A DNA stretch of 64,000 nucleotides from Pseudisothecium myosuroides (Eukaryota; Streptophyta; Bryopsida; Hypnales; Lembophyllaceae). A program made the translations under genes and the position numbers. The notes beneath the pieces were generated by a model. That model saw nothing but the letters and a program-made list of their open reading frames with translations. It had not been told where the DNA came from and ran no database searches. The first letter of the stretch is position 1; the number at the start of each line of letters is the position of its first letter. This document shows, piece after piece, positions 22,602 to 36,000 of this stretch. The stretch covers positions 2,046,001-2,110,000 of the forward strand of contig OX637297.1 of assembly GCA_951799445.1 (NCBI GenBank), given 5' to 3'.

Positions 22602-24296
22602 TCACTATTACACTTCGTTCTCCTGCTCTTGATTGTCTGAATCATCTTTCTTCACCACTACAATTTGTTCCATATTGCTGATCATAGAGGAAACTATAGT
22701 TTCCATATCTTTCATTTGATTATAATGCTACAATTGGTTGCCTAGATCCAATTTTTTGCCTTACATCGCCATTTCCATCTGCATTGCAACTTTGTCCATT
22801 AATACAGTATGCTCTTAAAAGCAAAATATTAGTATTATTTAATACATTTTTATAATTTTAGAGGATAAGTCCATCAAAAGAACATTCAATAAAATAGATT
22901 TTTTTTTTAAATATTTAACCCTTGAGGCCCAACTGATGCATATGAGGTTGATAGAAAATACTGTCATAAGTTTAAAGAAATCAAAATTCAAAAAAACACA
23001 ATATCAAAGGGCATCTCATTTCAAATCCATGTAAAGGTTATTGACAATAATATCACAATATTTTACAATTGTACTTACCACATGAAAAAAGAAACCCGCC
23101 AGATCCAACGTTAATTCCACCGGCTTACGGTTATAGTGTTGGCCATTCATTACCAAAGACATTGCAGAGTGAACTGCAATAGATCCCCATGGATCATGTC
23201 CATTAGTGCGCCATGCGTTGTTACGATATAACTCACCAAGTCTTGTTTGCCATTGGATCACAATAGAATCAGGAGAGCCTCTCCTAGGTTTACTGACTCC
23301 AAGATGAAAATATAACTCAGATCGCAAACTGCTAGTGATTTTCCCCCTGAAGTCTCTGAGGTATCGGTAAATGGGCTTTTGCAATCCACTCTTCTTATCT
23401 GTTTGCGTGCCCCATGATTTTTGAAACAATTTCTTTGCACTTGAATTTGCCACATCAACTTCGAAAGCCTTCAAAATTTCATCCCTTATCTCAAGGTTCT
23501 GTGGATATATTGAATTGGTGGTATGAAAATCCAAAATTAGGTTCCGTGCCACTCCTCTCATTTTGTGCTGCAAAACACATAGTGGAGGTTGTTACTATTC
23601 AACCACAAAAAACCCATAGGGTATGCAATAGAATTACACGAAATTCAAAATAAAGTTTCAAACGGTTTTTGGAAGTGTTTAAAAGCATGCTATAAAAAAC
23701 GTTTTAAACTAAATGAATGCTTGCAAATACCTTTATATGCTCCCAATCAACAAATTCACGGAGCTTCTTTGTGAGCTTCATCGCAAGTCTCACACTCTGA
23801 CTAACATCAGTAACTTGCTTCCACTTCTCTTCCGTGATAGTCTTCAAATTCTGCAATCGAATTTTCTCTTGAGCATTTAGGTTCTACCAATCGTCTGCAA
23901 AATCTTGTTGATCCCACGCTGCTAAGAAAACCATATATAGGAATCAATTTTCGTTGATGAATCAGGCTACTCAAGGGCAACAATAAAAAAAGAATTGTCA
24001 TGCCTACTATTACACGACAGTCCAGGCCCATTGTTGGAAGTGGCTGTGTCAGGATATGCCTGCCGAGTGCAAGCAGTGCGACTAAAACAATTGCTATTCT
24101 GAAGACATTCTGTTAAACCCAAGCATTGCTTTAGAGTTGTACACGTATGTTGATGTGGTGCTTGAAGGATCTGAATCCATAGATTGCCAAAACTGTAATG
24201 AATAGTGTAACAAGAATTTAATCACGTACATGTATTTGGAACTTCTTCAGAATCCTCATCATTCTGTTGAGACGCTCGCATGCTAGTAGAAGGCAT
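22602..24296 (-). CDS. Four-exon gene of unknown function, 318 aa under UAR=Gln
   Basis: Exons on the minus strand: 24296-24230 (ATG, MPSTSMRASQQNDEDSEE), 23921-23731, 23567-23079 and 22811-22602. Donors are gtacgt, gtattt and gtaagt, acceptors tag, cag and ag; the phases agree at every junction and the total is 319 codons ending in TGA (22604-22602). TAG at 23886 and TAA/TAG at 22763, 22730, 22610 and 22607 lie inside and must be glutamine. The second and third exons encode a mostly helical protein (DFRGKITSSLRSEL, HSAMSLVMNGQHYN) with faint resemblance to DUF6532-type transposon-associated proteins; the last exon is a Met/Gln-rich coiled coil with an acidic tail. It lies between the inverted-repeat arms at 19.5 and 28.3 kb and could be carried by an element with those ends. 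Function unknown. Confidence 0.75.
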
Positions 24297-24309
24297 AGTG
24301 GTCTCGATG

Positions 24310-25330
24310 ACAAGACGACGTCAAGTTGTACCAGACACTCGTCCCCCACTTTGCAGGCCTTGCAAGCTAAACATACTTGTTGTCACAAAAGCCCTGTGAT
24401 GCCACAAGAGAGGATTTTAACATCACAACTCATTCAAGCAGAAGTTTTAGGTGAATTTTTCAGAACTTCACTAAAGAACATTCAATTTCAACTACTTCTT
24501 TCAATTTCATTGCTCTTGAATTAAACCACATTACTCTTAGTATTCAACCTTTACAATTACTCTGTACTACATACATGAGTTTTCACTACGTGCAGCATCA
24601 TTACCTCTAATGCAAGTGTTCAATGACAAAAATTCAAGACACAGCCGACTGTGAAGAAGGTCGCACCCAACAGCCTTTTCTATGAAGAAGGCTGCAACCT
24701 TGCGTAGCGACGCAACATTATAAAAATCAAAGATGCTCTCTTCTAAACTTTATAAAACACTTGACTTTTATGACAATGCGGCGGAAATTTGTAAGCCAAC
24801 CACCCTGTGCGCATGTAGGGCTCTAAAAAAGGAAGACAAGATAACTTGAGTTCCAACTCACAACACTAACTGCACTTAAGGCACACCGTCACCTAAGTAG
24901 GTTCCACTGCAGCTTCCCAAATTGCTCCTGTATTGGTCATGTTGGTTGCAAAACAAACTTGGGTCCATTGACTGCCATACTTAGAGTCGTAGAAGAATTC
25001 ATGACTGTTTGCAATTCAATAAAAACTTAACATAAATAGTGTTCATTGACACTCTTTAGGACTTAGCCACTTGTCATTCTACAGTCTACACTAGTGTGCT
25101 CCAGCGTTCACATAATTGGCTCCATTGCTACTTGAAATTTTTAGTAGCCAAATATACATAGGAGAAAATCCTACAAAACATTAAATTTAGCTCGCAAAAA
25201 CCAATAGAATTTGATAGCCACGTTGTTACTTCCTCCACAATGGAATTAGCATCTATTTAGTTAGTTTTAGGTTATAGTAATTTTGCAAGTTGATTGGGAG
25301 TACAACCAAAAAAAAAGTAATAATAATTTT
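24310..25330. other. Upstream region of the four-exon gene, no gene seen
   Basis: Contains the presumed promoter of the minus-strand gene that starts at 24296. No other frame supported. Confidence 0.3.
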
Positions 25331-25339
25331 TTAAATTTC

Positions 25340-25810
25340 TAATTTGTAAAAAATTTGAAATTCAATAACTTTTCCGCAAAGGATGTTTAATCTTGCTACT
25401 AATTGAAAGCTATATGCACAAAGGAGTGCAAGGGCTTTGTTTTGTGGCTTTTGGACATGCCATGTGAAAGTTATATTTTTTCCAGTAATAGATAATTCAA
25501 TTCAATGTTTTAATTAAAGAAATTCATACCTTTCACATTGTAGGTCCAAACGCCACAGGAATAGTGTGAATAGAAATTCTATGCACAAAGGAGTGCATGG
25601 GTTTATTTCATGGTGTTTGAACACACAATGTCAAAGTTATGGATTTTCCTAAATAAAAGATAATTTAATTCAATTTCTAAATTTCTAAATAAATAAAAAT
25701 TCAAAAACTTCTACGCCGTAGGTCCAAATGCCACGAAACAAAGTCTGTACACCCCTTCTTGCCAAGAGCTTTAGAGTGGTACCAATAATGCTCCCGGACA
25801 TGTCATGGTT
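25340..25810. repeat. Array of imperfect palindromic repeats, about three units
   Basis: Units of roughly 150 bp with aaaggagtgcaagggctttg, ttgtggcttttggac and gaaagttat on one side and reverse-complement-like parts (taggtccaaatgccac) on the other. Copies of the same family occur at about 27200-27330 and 28630-29260. They resemble ends of decayed terminal-inverted-repeat elements. Confidence 0.55.
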
Positions 25811-27609
25811 TATTAGATCTCAATGTATCAAACAAAAAAAACTAACAACCTAATTTAAGGTATTTAAGATATAGATTCAATAAAATGGAGTGCCATATTC
25901 TTTCAAAGTAATGAAATTGATGTAAGATGGCGTGTCATATTTATTATAAATTTTCTATATGTCACTTAAAAATTAAATTAAATATTAATATGGATATATA
26001 AACACAATCCACAAAATAAATAAAGCTAAGAAACTTTCAAAAATAACAAACATTGCATAGAGTGTTGTATTTGTAATGTTTTATTATATTTTAACCCCTA
26101 AAGGACCGAGGCTTTTTTCCAATCAAACAACATTCAAAATTGCTCTATTGCAAAGAACACAAAACTTTAAAGATTGTTTTTTTATGTATATCTAACCAAA
26201 GGATCTTATACTAAACTAGTTTAAGTATGTATGGAAGAAATTTTAGAAACTTTGACCGCCTAGATTGCAAGATACATGTATCCAAAGTGAAAAAAACAAG
26301 TTTTATTACACCTTGTATGACTAGATTTTTTGGCTTTGAATCTTTTTAGCTTAGAATTTTTGTACTAATGATTTTGATGTTTTAACTTTTATGTTGAATA
26401 TTTGAGTTGAGAATCTAGGGAAAAAAATTTTCACTCATTAAAAAATTGTTAAGCAAAAGTAGGTTCATGAATGAAGGAAAAACAAAACCATTAATAGCTT
26501 TTAGATGGAATTAAAATACAATAATCCTAATGGTGAGATTATTCTAGCAAGCAAATTTAACCGTATCTAACAATTTTTTTTGGAAAATTGTAAAAATTGC
26601 ATTCAAAAAGGAATCTTGTAAGTTCTTTTCCCAAGAAGATGCTTAAATTGCCCAAAAAACTAAGATTGTCCATAACCTTTAATAATTTCATCACAAATCC
26701 ATATTCAATGAATCAAAGCTTCACGTGTAGAGAAAAACATAATATTTTAGGAAAAAAATTAAAAAAAAATTATTTTGACTTTTTGTGTTGCCCGTCGATC
26801 TCCGTTTTTGGCTCATTGGGCCATAACATTGCTCCTGGACACCGATTGAAATAAAAATTATATATCCATGAAGCTCTTACAAAAGTACACAACCTCAAAA
26901 AAATTCAAAAAAATTCACTACAAATTGAGACAATAGGAACCTTCCCGGACCCAAATTGTCCCTCGAGGGGACAAACGGTCCTTTAGAGGTTAAAATATTT
27001 ACATTTTTTTAATGTTTTCTTCATAGGTATAGTATTATATGTGTTGTTGGCTTAAAATGTTATCCGTGCATAGGATTGTATTTTTAATAGTTCAATAGTA
27101 TTAGTAATAGTTTAATAGAAGTTGTAGTAGAATAATGGTAGCAGTTCAATCTCTCTAAGTCTATTTCACGTTTTATTTTTCTAAATTTCCTAATTATTTG
27201 TAGCTATGAATACTTTGTAAGTTGATATTTTTTGCAGCATAGGTTCAATGCCACAAAACAAAGTCCTCGCATCCCTCCTCATTGAGCACTTTTCAACGGT
27301 ATTGAAAATGTTCTCGACAGACACCCAATCCAGAAAAATTGACCGTAGATACAAACAAACAAACAAAACAACCAACCTCTTCTAACTTTTGAAGGTCCCT
27401 TGGCAATATTAGATACGTTATCGTATACTTGACATTTGCCACCAACAAAAAGTTATAAAATTGAGGTGTGAATAGTTTAAAAAACTATAGTGATCTAATC
27501 TTTAATTCTTTTTATTGATCTCAAATACAAGAATGGATTCCAAATACAAGAAATTATATTATATTCTACTGGCCTCAGGTGGACCTTCTAGACCCTAAAC
27601 CCCTATGTT

Positions 27610-28325
27610 TTCACTAAAAACATACAAAAACTGTCATTTTCATTACAAATACCAAATTTTGGGGGAAAAAAACTTTTCTGATACATGTACTTTTTTCTAG
27701 GATCTTGTAGTATGCTCACTTGAATACACATGGTAAAAATTTCAAAATTTTTCACTGCATGGATTACAAGATATTATCATTTGAATTGACAAAAATCATT
27801 TTTTAGGCACTACTAAAAACAAGGCAACTGCACTTTACAAGCTCACTTTTCTATGAAAAGATGTTAAAAATGGTGGTGCTTCTTTGGATTCTTTTTCCTA
27901 CATAAGTTGGCCATATGTTTGGAAAATTTCACATCATTTGAAATTGTACAACATATAGGAAAAAAATAGTGAATAGAAAGAAGTATATAATGATTCAAAA
28001 TATTAAATTGTTAAGAATTTAGTTATGGATTTGAAAAATGCCAATCCCATTGCTTGTAATGTTGTAATAAACAATCTACACCCTATGATTTTATATTTTT
28101 CCAAAAATATTTAAAATTGAATAAGATATAGGACTTCAAAGTTTATTTTAGAGTAGAGAATCTATAATTGCTCGCAAACTAAAACTCCTCATAACTTTTG
28201 ACTCATTGATTGAAAGGAAATGATTCAAAGTTTTCCACATATATATAGCTCTAGAAAATCAATTTCAAATTACAGTTTTGATGAAAGTGATTTTTCTTGA
28301 TCTGCCCAGACTGCCCATTTACAAA
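27610..28325. repeat. Right arm of the large inverted repeat pair
   Basis: Reverse complement of the arm at 19520-20490, without the 186-bp MITE. The outer end of one arm matches the outer end of the other, which is the arrangement of terminal inverted repeats around an 8.8-kb unit containing the four-exon gene. Confidence 0.7.
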
Positions 28326-28629
28326 AAGTCCAACATATTAGGCCATAACTTTTGATTCCTATTTCCAAATGTCATGAAATTTAGTGCATATGAATGATAT
28401 TCTTTGTTCCCACCTTCTATTGAAATTTCAGCTTAAAATATGTAAATCCTCATTCACACCAACATGCCCAAAATTTCTATATAGCCAAAACATGCATGCT
28501 ACTGTAGTCCTCTAGGGGAATTAAGGATAAATGAAAGAACCTCTTTTAATGTATACTAGTGTGCTCTGTATTGTTGCTACAATCAATATAAAGGTACAAA
28601 TAATTTTTATATTTTTAAATTTGAAAATA

Positions 28630-29260
28630 AATCCAAAATTTAGAACTTTCACACTCTAAGGTGTGCAAGGCCTTCCTTGTAGTGTGAGGCGTTGCTTCTT
28701 TGATACAAATAGAAAGCTTTATGCACAAAGGAATGTGTACCATTGGTCGTTGCCACAACCAAAATGAAATAGAAAATAAAATTTGAAATTTGAAATTCAT
28801 TGAAACTTTCAAATTCAATAACTTTCACACCGCAGTGTGAGAGGTTGCGTTCTTTATACAAATAGAACAATCTATGCCTAAAGAAGTGCAAGGGCTTTGT
28901 TTTGTAAAAGGTCTTTGAACATGCGATGTGAAAGTTATGTTTTCTCCAAAATAAAAAATAATTAAACTAAATTTTTAATTAAAAATATCAAGGACTTCCA
29001 CATTGTAGGTCCAAACGCCTTGAAATTGGCACAAATAGAGAGCTTTATGCACAAAGGAGTGCAAGGGGTTTTTTTGTGGCGTTTGGATATGCAATGAAAG
29101 AGTTACAATTTTGGAAAACAAAATTTTATTTAATTCAATTTTTTCATTTATAAAAACTTTAAAACTCAATAATTTCCACATTGTAGGTCCACATGCCACC
29201 AAACAAAATCCATGCAACCCTCCTTGCTAAGAGCTTTCCAACGATACCAATAAAAATGCT
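28630..29260. repeat. Array of imperfect palindromic repeats, four to five units
   Basis: Same family as 25340-25810. Recurrent words are tttatgcacaaaggagtgca, ggtccaaacgcc and gtgaaagttat. Apparent small peptides here come from the repeat. Confidence 0.6.
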
Positions 29261-29299
29261 GGATGCCTTACTGTGTCTTCAATCTGAACGATCAAAACA

Positions 29300-32030
29300 A
29301 AACTAAAAACTAAAAACTAAAACTAAAACTAATTTAAAGTAAATATATTTGGATAGTTGTACAACTTGAAGTCAATTATTTTTTCCGAACAGTTCGCATT
29401 GCTACGTTTTAATGACCAAAAATCGACTTTGCCTTGTTAGGTAGGGGTCAATGTTGGTACCTTCTTACACAGTCTTTTTTGGAGCACTAACTTTTGTCGA
29501 CAGTAAACCTTTGGCTTATTTACTTGTCAGGGAGAAGCCAAAGGCGTTCCTGACGATGAAGTTGATTGAGTGGGGTTTCAAGGCAAACACTTAACAGAGC
29601 TTCATTGCTCTCCATTCCCTACAACAAGCAGGAACACATTAGAAAGTTACAGAAATTGTCGTCTATGGCACTTGTATTTTCCCTACTTGGCTGAAGTTCT
29701 CCTTAATAGTAAGTTTGATTTCATTGTTTTGTCTTGCACATGGCTCTGTCTTGTTGCAACAACAAGCTCTTCCCCTTTAGATCCTTTCAATTTAGAAATA
29801 ATTGCAGATATTTTGTTTTCTCTTAATGGGTTGGTGCATTTTGGGGGGATGGAGCACATATAGTTCCCCACTTCTCCCTTTTGGTTATGTTGCACCTGGT
29901 ACATGTTGAATTTTATTTCATAGGGTTTGGTACATTCAGTTGTTCTGGAATTGATACCCTCATTTAAAACATGTGCTGCATCTGTCGGGCTTGATTGTGC
30001 TTACTTTTTAGAATCTTGCATTCACCAGTGCGTTGCATTTGAAGCTCGATAATGAAGGTATTCTTTCCACCTCCTTACCTTTCAATTGAACGAGTACGAT
30101 CATTTACAAGGATTTGGTAGTGGATTGGTTGTCTTGCAATATAACAGTTGCAATATTTGTCTAGTGACAATGAAAGTGTGTTTCTCTCCTCTATTTGGAC
30201 TTACACATGTGATTTTATTCATCTTGTTGCAAATTGGTACCATGTGCACAGTGAGTATTTGGTTTAGGATTATAAGGCTTACTAGCTCCTTAGTAGAACG
30301 CAGACTATAGATGTGTAAGTGGCCTATTCAACAAACAATGTTACAGAGTGAAGGTCATTAATATTAGATTTAAAGGAAGCACTTGACAAAAGATTGTATT
30401 GCGTGAGAGCATGGGGACATTCCAAAATTGTGTGTGAAGAAGTATGCTTTAGCCCTTTCAACATAACTTTTGTTTGTCACGTGGTGTTAAAAAAAATATC
30501 TTTGCATATTGAAAGTGGATTTTAATGCAACGACAACAATAGTATGCTTTAGTTGGAAAGATTTCTTGTGACCGTTGTAAGCAACGTACTTCATTAGAGA
30601 AAATTTGGGGCCTCTGGAAAGCTGCTCCACATCCCTCCGGAGGACCCTGAAATTTATTTATTTTTTGCAAAAAAATCGTTTTTTCCCCTATTTCTGCGCA
30701 ACAGTTTCTGCTGCAACAGTGGCGTCGGAAACAAAATATACGAGTTAAAAAAAAAAAAAAAAAAAAAATTCTTTTTTTTTAGTCTTAAAAAAATATTAAA
30801 ATTATTAAAAAAAAATCCCTTGTCTGGAACACCTCTACTTCTAAGAGCGTCATTCTGATCTAGTACCATCTCGGTCATGTAATATTATTTCTTGAATCCA
30901 TTCATTCAGTCTTATCAGGTTAAAGACAAACCAATATTCAGCTTAATCAGTTTATAGCAAAGCAATGTTGGATTATAAGATAATGCCCAACATATATGAT
31001 ATGGTAAATATTACCACTAGTAATATAATTATACAAACTTCAGACCAATATATAGAAATGAATAAGTACATGAATCCTAATAGAATCTGTACCAAGGCTC
31101 ATTGATGTGATAGAAGGTATTTCCCAAGAAGTCACCTGGAATTCTAAGAAAACTATCAACATCAATCTATACCATCTTTTTTTCTAAGTATGACTTGTCA
31201 AGAGTATAGGAAACATCCATGCTTGCTCATCCTAAGAAATTCCATGAGGACAAGGGCCTCAGCTGCACCCATGCACCAAAACAAACCGTTAGTGTGTTAT
31301 GGAACGTATGCGAGGTGTCTTAAACCCTTGACCAACTTGTTATTGTTTTCGCATCAAATAACTTAGAACCAAACAACTCTACCAAGTCCAAATACAATAA
31401 AATTAGTAAAGGAAGTAAAAAACCAGAACCTGACTGTTAGAAGAGGTTTGTGTAGAAGCCAACTCTGCCACAATACTTTGCTTTCACCAACTACTCTCTC
31501 TCAATCACAGCAGTTTATTTTGATCAAGCATTTCTAAGAGCTCAGAAGTCCAACAGCACATGAGAAGTAGACTTCAAATCAGAGAAGGAAAGCTCTTTTG
31601 AACAAAGCAGAAGAACTATTGTACCAGGCTGAGAAGTAGACTTCAAATCATAGAAAGAAAGAAAGCTCTTTTGAACAAAGCAGAAGAACTATTGTACCAA
31701 GCTACTAGCAGTTCAAAGAAGGAACTAATAACCTGTGTAGTGAGTAAACATCTAGTACATTGAGCTTAATTCGCTAATCAGCATCCTTAGTGTGAATTGT
31801 GTACCACCTCCATTAGGTAGGCCAAATCAACATGCCATAAAGGTGCAATCAAGCTGTTACAGGGCCATGGCTAATTACACACATCCCTATGCATTTAACT
31901 CAGATGGCCACCAAATTAGTTAATTACTGTATCATTCAAGGGTTCCCAGTTGTTATGTGAGGTGAGTAATATACCATGGAGCCAGTTGTTAGTCATTAGA
32001 GACTAATTAAAACTTCCAGCAAGGTAGTTT
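29300..32030. other. AT-rich stretch without a recognised gene
   Basis: No gene recognised. An A-run at about 30747-30769 is followed by T/A-rich DNA. A direct duplication of about 65 bp (gagaagtagacttcaaatca ... actattgtaccag) lies at 31561-31630 and 31630-31700. Confidence 0.35.
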
Positions 32031-32162
32031 CACTAGTAGAAAACCGGGCCCAATCTGTTGTTTTGGTCACGTTGATCATCAACAGATTTTTGTTTATGAA
32101 CAATAATCTGTTGATGATCAACGCGACCAAAACAACAGATCGGGCCCAATTTTCGACTAGTG
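32031..32162. mobile_element. CACTA foldback MITE, 132 bp, TSD TTT
   Basis: Begins CACTAGTAGAAAA and ends with the near reverse complement TTTTCGACTAGTG. The two halves pair over about 58 bp with roughly five mismatches around a short loop. TTT flanks it at 32028-32030 and 32163-32165. The size of the duplication and the CACTAG ends place it with CACTA elements. Confidence 0.85.
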
Positions 32163-33088
32163 TTTAGCCATCCCTGTCTAATGATAAATCCTTAAATACC
32201 AGTATCTGCTGTTGTAAGTAACGGAAAGGAATAAATACCACAAGCGGTAATTTATCAAATAGTAAGCAATAGTAAGATAAATGCCAAGACCGGCAAATCA
32301 TATTATCAGCCACATTAAGCTTAAGAGCATAAAATGCACAAGTTTAAATATCTCCTAAAAAATAGGAGAAATTGTGAAGGCACAAGTATATGTCTTCTAT
32401 ATCACACTTCAGGTTTTTTAACTTCTAAATCACACACATAATATAAAGTGTGTTGGTATTCTAGATTTTTTTTCTTCCTTTCAAGCGTAGCATTCTAATT
32501 TAAGCTTGAATTGAAAATCTAGGAAAAAAAAAAAAAAAAAAAAAATTCCAATTTCTGACCGTTTCGGCAAGCAGTCAGCCAAGCTGACTGCTCACCGAGG
32601 GCCAGTTCTGCAGTGACAAGCCAAGCATTTTAATAGCTTGGCATGTCACGACGGAGCAGCCCTCCAGATGGCTGGTTTTTTCTCTAATGTTTAATTTTTG
32701 ATGTTGATTAGTGCTGCAGGTTGTAGATAGATGAAAATTCAACAAAGCAGAGCTTGCCATTTAGTAGAAACATCTTATTAGCTAGCAAATGAACCGACTA
32801 CAATATCATGGGCAATCCAGGGTGAAGTCACAAGTCATCAAAAGGCATCACAAAGATTGAACCTTGGGAAGGGCCAGACTAAGTGTCTATTCATGGTAGG
32901 TGAATCTTACTTTTATTGAACTTGAGGTTCAATTTTTCTTAGATAGATTGGTATCCATGAATTTCTTTTAGCATCTGATATAGAAGTGTTTATAAGCATT
33001 TCTTTTGGTGACTGACGTACTTATATGTCTGTAGATTATTTTTTGAAGTGATTAAAGGCGTGGGCACAGGTAAAATCTTGTGGCAAAG

Positions 33089-36000
33089 ATGGAATCAATC
33101 AACTGTGGCATATGTGGATCAATTGACTTCCAAAGCTAAGGCAATCTCAAAATGCATCAAAGAAGCATCTATTGTAAAGCAAACAAGGTCAAGAAATCAA
33201 AGCCATTGAAATGTACAGTTGAGCAAAGGAAAATTGGAAGTCAGGATTTTGCCTTCGAGCATCCTATATTTTTTGAAGCTAGTGCCAGCAATTGTGATCC
33301 ATTGACTATTGCTTAGGATAATCACGAGGAACCATTTGATTCTACCTTTGCTCTCTTGCAGTGGATTAGGTCTACAAGGAATGGCACGGGCCTCTCGGAA
33401 ACGGACATCAATACAATGTTTCGAAAAGTGCTATTCCACAAGTCATTCAAATTGAATGAGGTAAAAATCAAATCGGCATCAAATTGTGAGAGGTTTGATT
33501 CTACCCTTTACCGCAAGGTGGATGGATGGGTGGAGTATGTTTTACAAGAAGAAACTAACGATCCCTTCCCTATTGTTTTGTACTACAAAGAGCCAGTAAC
33601 TGCATTGTCAACACTCTTTTCAAATTCATCAAATGGTGATGGCTTTGATCTTGGACCAACAATACCAAACGTTGGTAGGAATCATTCATACTCAACACCA
33701 AGCACCGGCCAGTGGTGGATTGAAATACAGAATTACATAGGTTCAAAATGTTTGGGAGGTGTGATTGCTCCACTCATACTGTATAGTGACCAAACTTCTT
33801 TATCAAATAATGGTAAAGTGATTGAATATCCTCTTGTACTGTCATTAGCTAATATTGCGTGTGAATTGAGATCTCAAGAAGAAGGCCATGTTTTGCTAGC
33901 AGTGTTACCTGCTTTATTAGCATCAAACATCCCTTCACACCATCGACGGTTGCAAATATTTCATGAGTGCTTGACAACAATATTGAAGCCATTAAAACAA
34001 TTGAGCTTTAGGTGCGTACAATTTCTTTTACTACATATTACCAACTTACGATGAATGTATTTTGTGTAACTTTGAAATTTGATTTACGTTCTTGATTGAC
34101 ATTGAATTGACACGTGCAGAGGCACAATTATGATGGATCCTTTTAGTTTTGAACAATACGTATTTTCGTTGCTCTTTGTTTTTGTGTGTGATTACTCGAA
34201 AGGATGTAAGGTACGTAATTTATTTCTACAAAATAATTTCAGATTCTTTTTTTATCACCAGAGTTGATGCCTCCAATTTGGAAAATACCTTGATAATTTG
34301 TTATTAACAGAAGAAAATAAAGACTATTCAGTTTGTCAAAATTGATTGTCATTTATTATACTTAAAAATGTAGGTCACTGGGACTTATGATACCAACTTA
34401 AGTTAGCGAGCTTGCAGCTTGTGCCTATGTGGTAAAGATGATCTGAGTGATACTATACAACCATTGGTGTATTGAACTAAAGTGGAAATGAAAGTTGTCC
34501 TAAAATCCATGAATGAAGCTCCATTAAAAGCTGAGGCCAATGAAATTTCAAAACAATATTCTGTACATTCAGTTGAGGTATGTGTGCCATTGAAATTATT
34601 TCCTATATTTATCAATGAATAATTGTTCATAGAACTTGAAGAAATTTCATTCTAGTGAATATGTAAAAGATCACAATGTATAGTTTAGTTGTTTGATTGA
34701 AGATGATATTGCAATTTTCTATGTTTAAAATGTTTCATGTGGAATAGAAGAAGGAAGATTTGTACTGTTATTGCTATTTGCAGAAGAACGATGACTAAAT
34801 TGACTGTCAATAATTTATATGGGAGAATTGGGGTACTGGTTGGGTTGGGTGATTATTTACTATCATAGAGTTTGTAATGCATAGACATGGCATGCTTTGC
34901 ATTGTGTTGTCAAAGGTTTTTTTTAAGATTTTCAAGCACTATTTGTTTTGATAATCTAGGAATATGTGATCCATGTTGATATGATGGTTTTGATATGTAG
35001 TGTGTGTTGTGGGGATTCAACGGAGGTGATTTGGATATAGGATCTCCATACAAGTGCATTCATATTGATATAATGCATCAATCAGATCTTGGGATCTTCA
35101 AAACATTGGTTGAGGTCTTCAGAATGTCAGAGGACACAAGCAAACAGACTCTACAAATACTAGATGAACGCCTTCTATATATAAGGACTTGTCGCTACCA
35201 AGCATTTCAAATTCCTAGTATTGCCTATTTTTGCTCCATTGTGAATTTTGCTGCATTCAAACACCAAGCAGTGATGTAGGTGATAGTAGATCATTTTGAA
35301 ATTGATTTCTATTATAATATGTAGTATTTTAATTTATTTTAATGTTAAATATTTTTTTTTGTTTCTCAAAAATATTTAATAAGTCTTATTTTCTACACTT
35401 TAAAAACATATTAGCAGCATACTAACATTCTTGTAAATTTTGATATTATAGGTTATTATCATTTGTATGGTCGGTCTTTTTGAAGACATTTACATTGTGG
35501 CCATGGTGCGTTTTCTTCAGTGGTACAAGTTGGCATGTCAGACATGCAAATATTTGGAATCTAAGATAGAACGAATGGATTCCCTCATGCGTGAGTAAGT
35601 TTTGAACAAAGGAATTCAATAATTTTATTGAATGTTAGTAATTTTGATTAATACTGATATTTCTTCAATTATTTATTGCACATTGTTTATGGATTAATTT
35701 TAATATGTTCCTTTTTGTACTTGTGTTAGTGCCATTTCACATTTCAAGGGAAAATTGCAAGGATCACAGAAATCTTCATTCAATCTTATATAAATTCATG
35801 CAATGAGGCACTTTAGTGCTTCTGTGAGACGCTTGGGGTTGCCATTCAAGTATAGTAGTAACTTGTATAAGCAATTGCATATCAATTTGATGTAAACTGC
35901 ATACAGAATTACCAATTGTCGAGATTACACAAGACAAGTTTTGAAGCACAATTCCAAACTTCATCACTTCAAGCTTACAGACGGTGAATGGGAGAGTTAG

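Noticed and set aside
30747..30800. A-run as a retroposon poly(A) tail
   Set aside because: No target duplication or upstream SINE/LINE body was recognisable; similar runs at 21541, 32523 and 40614 appear in unrelated contexts.
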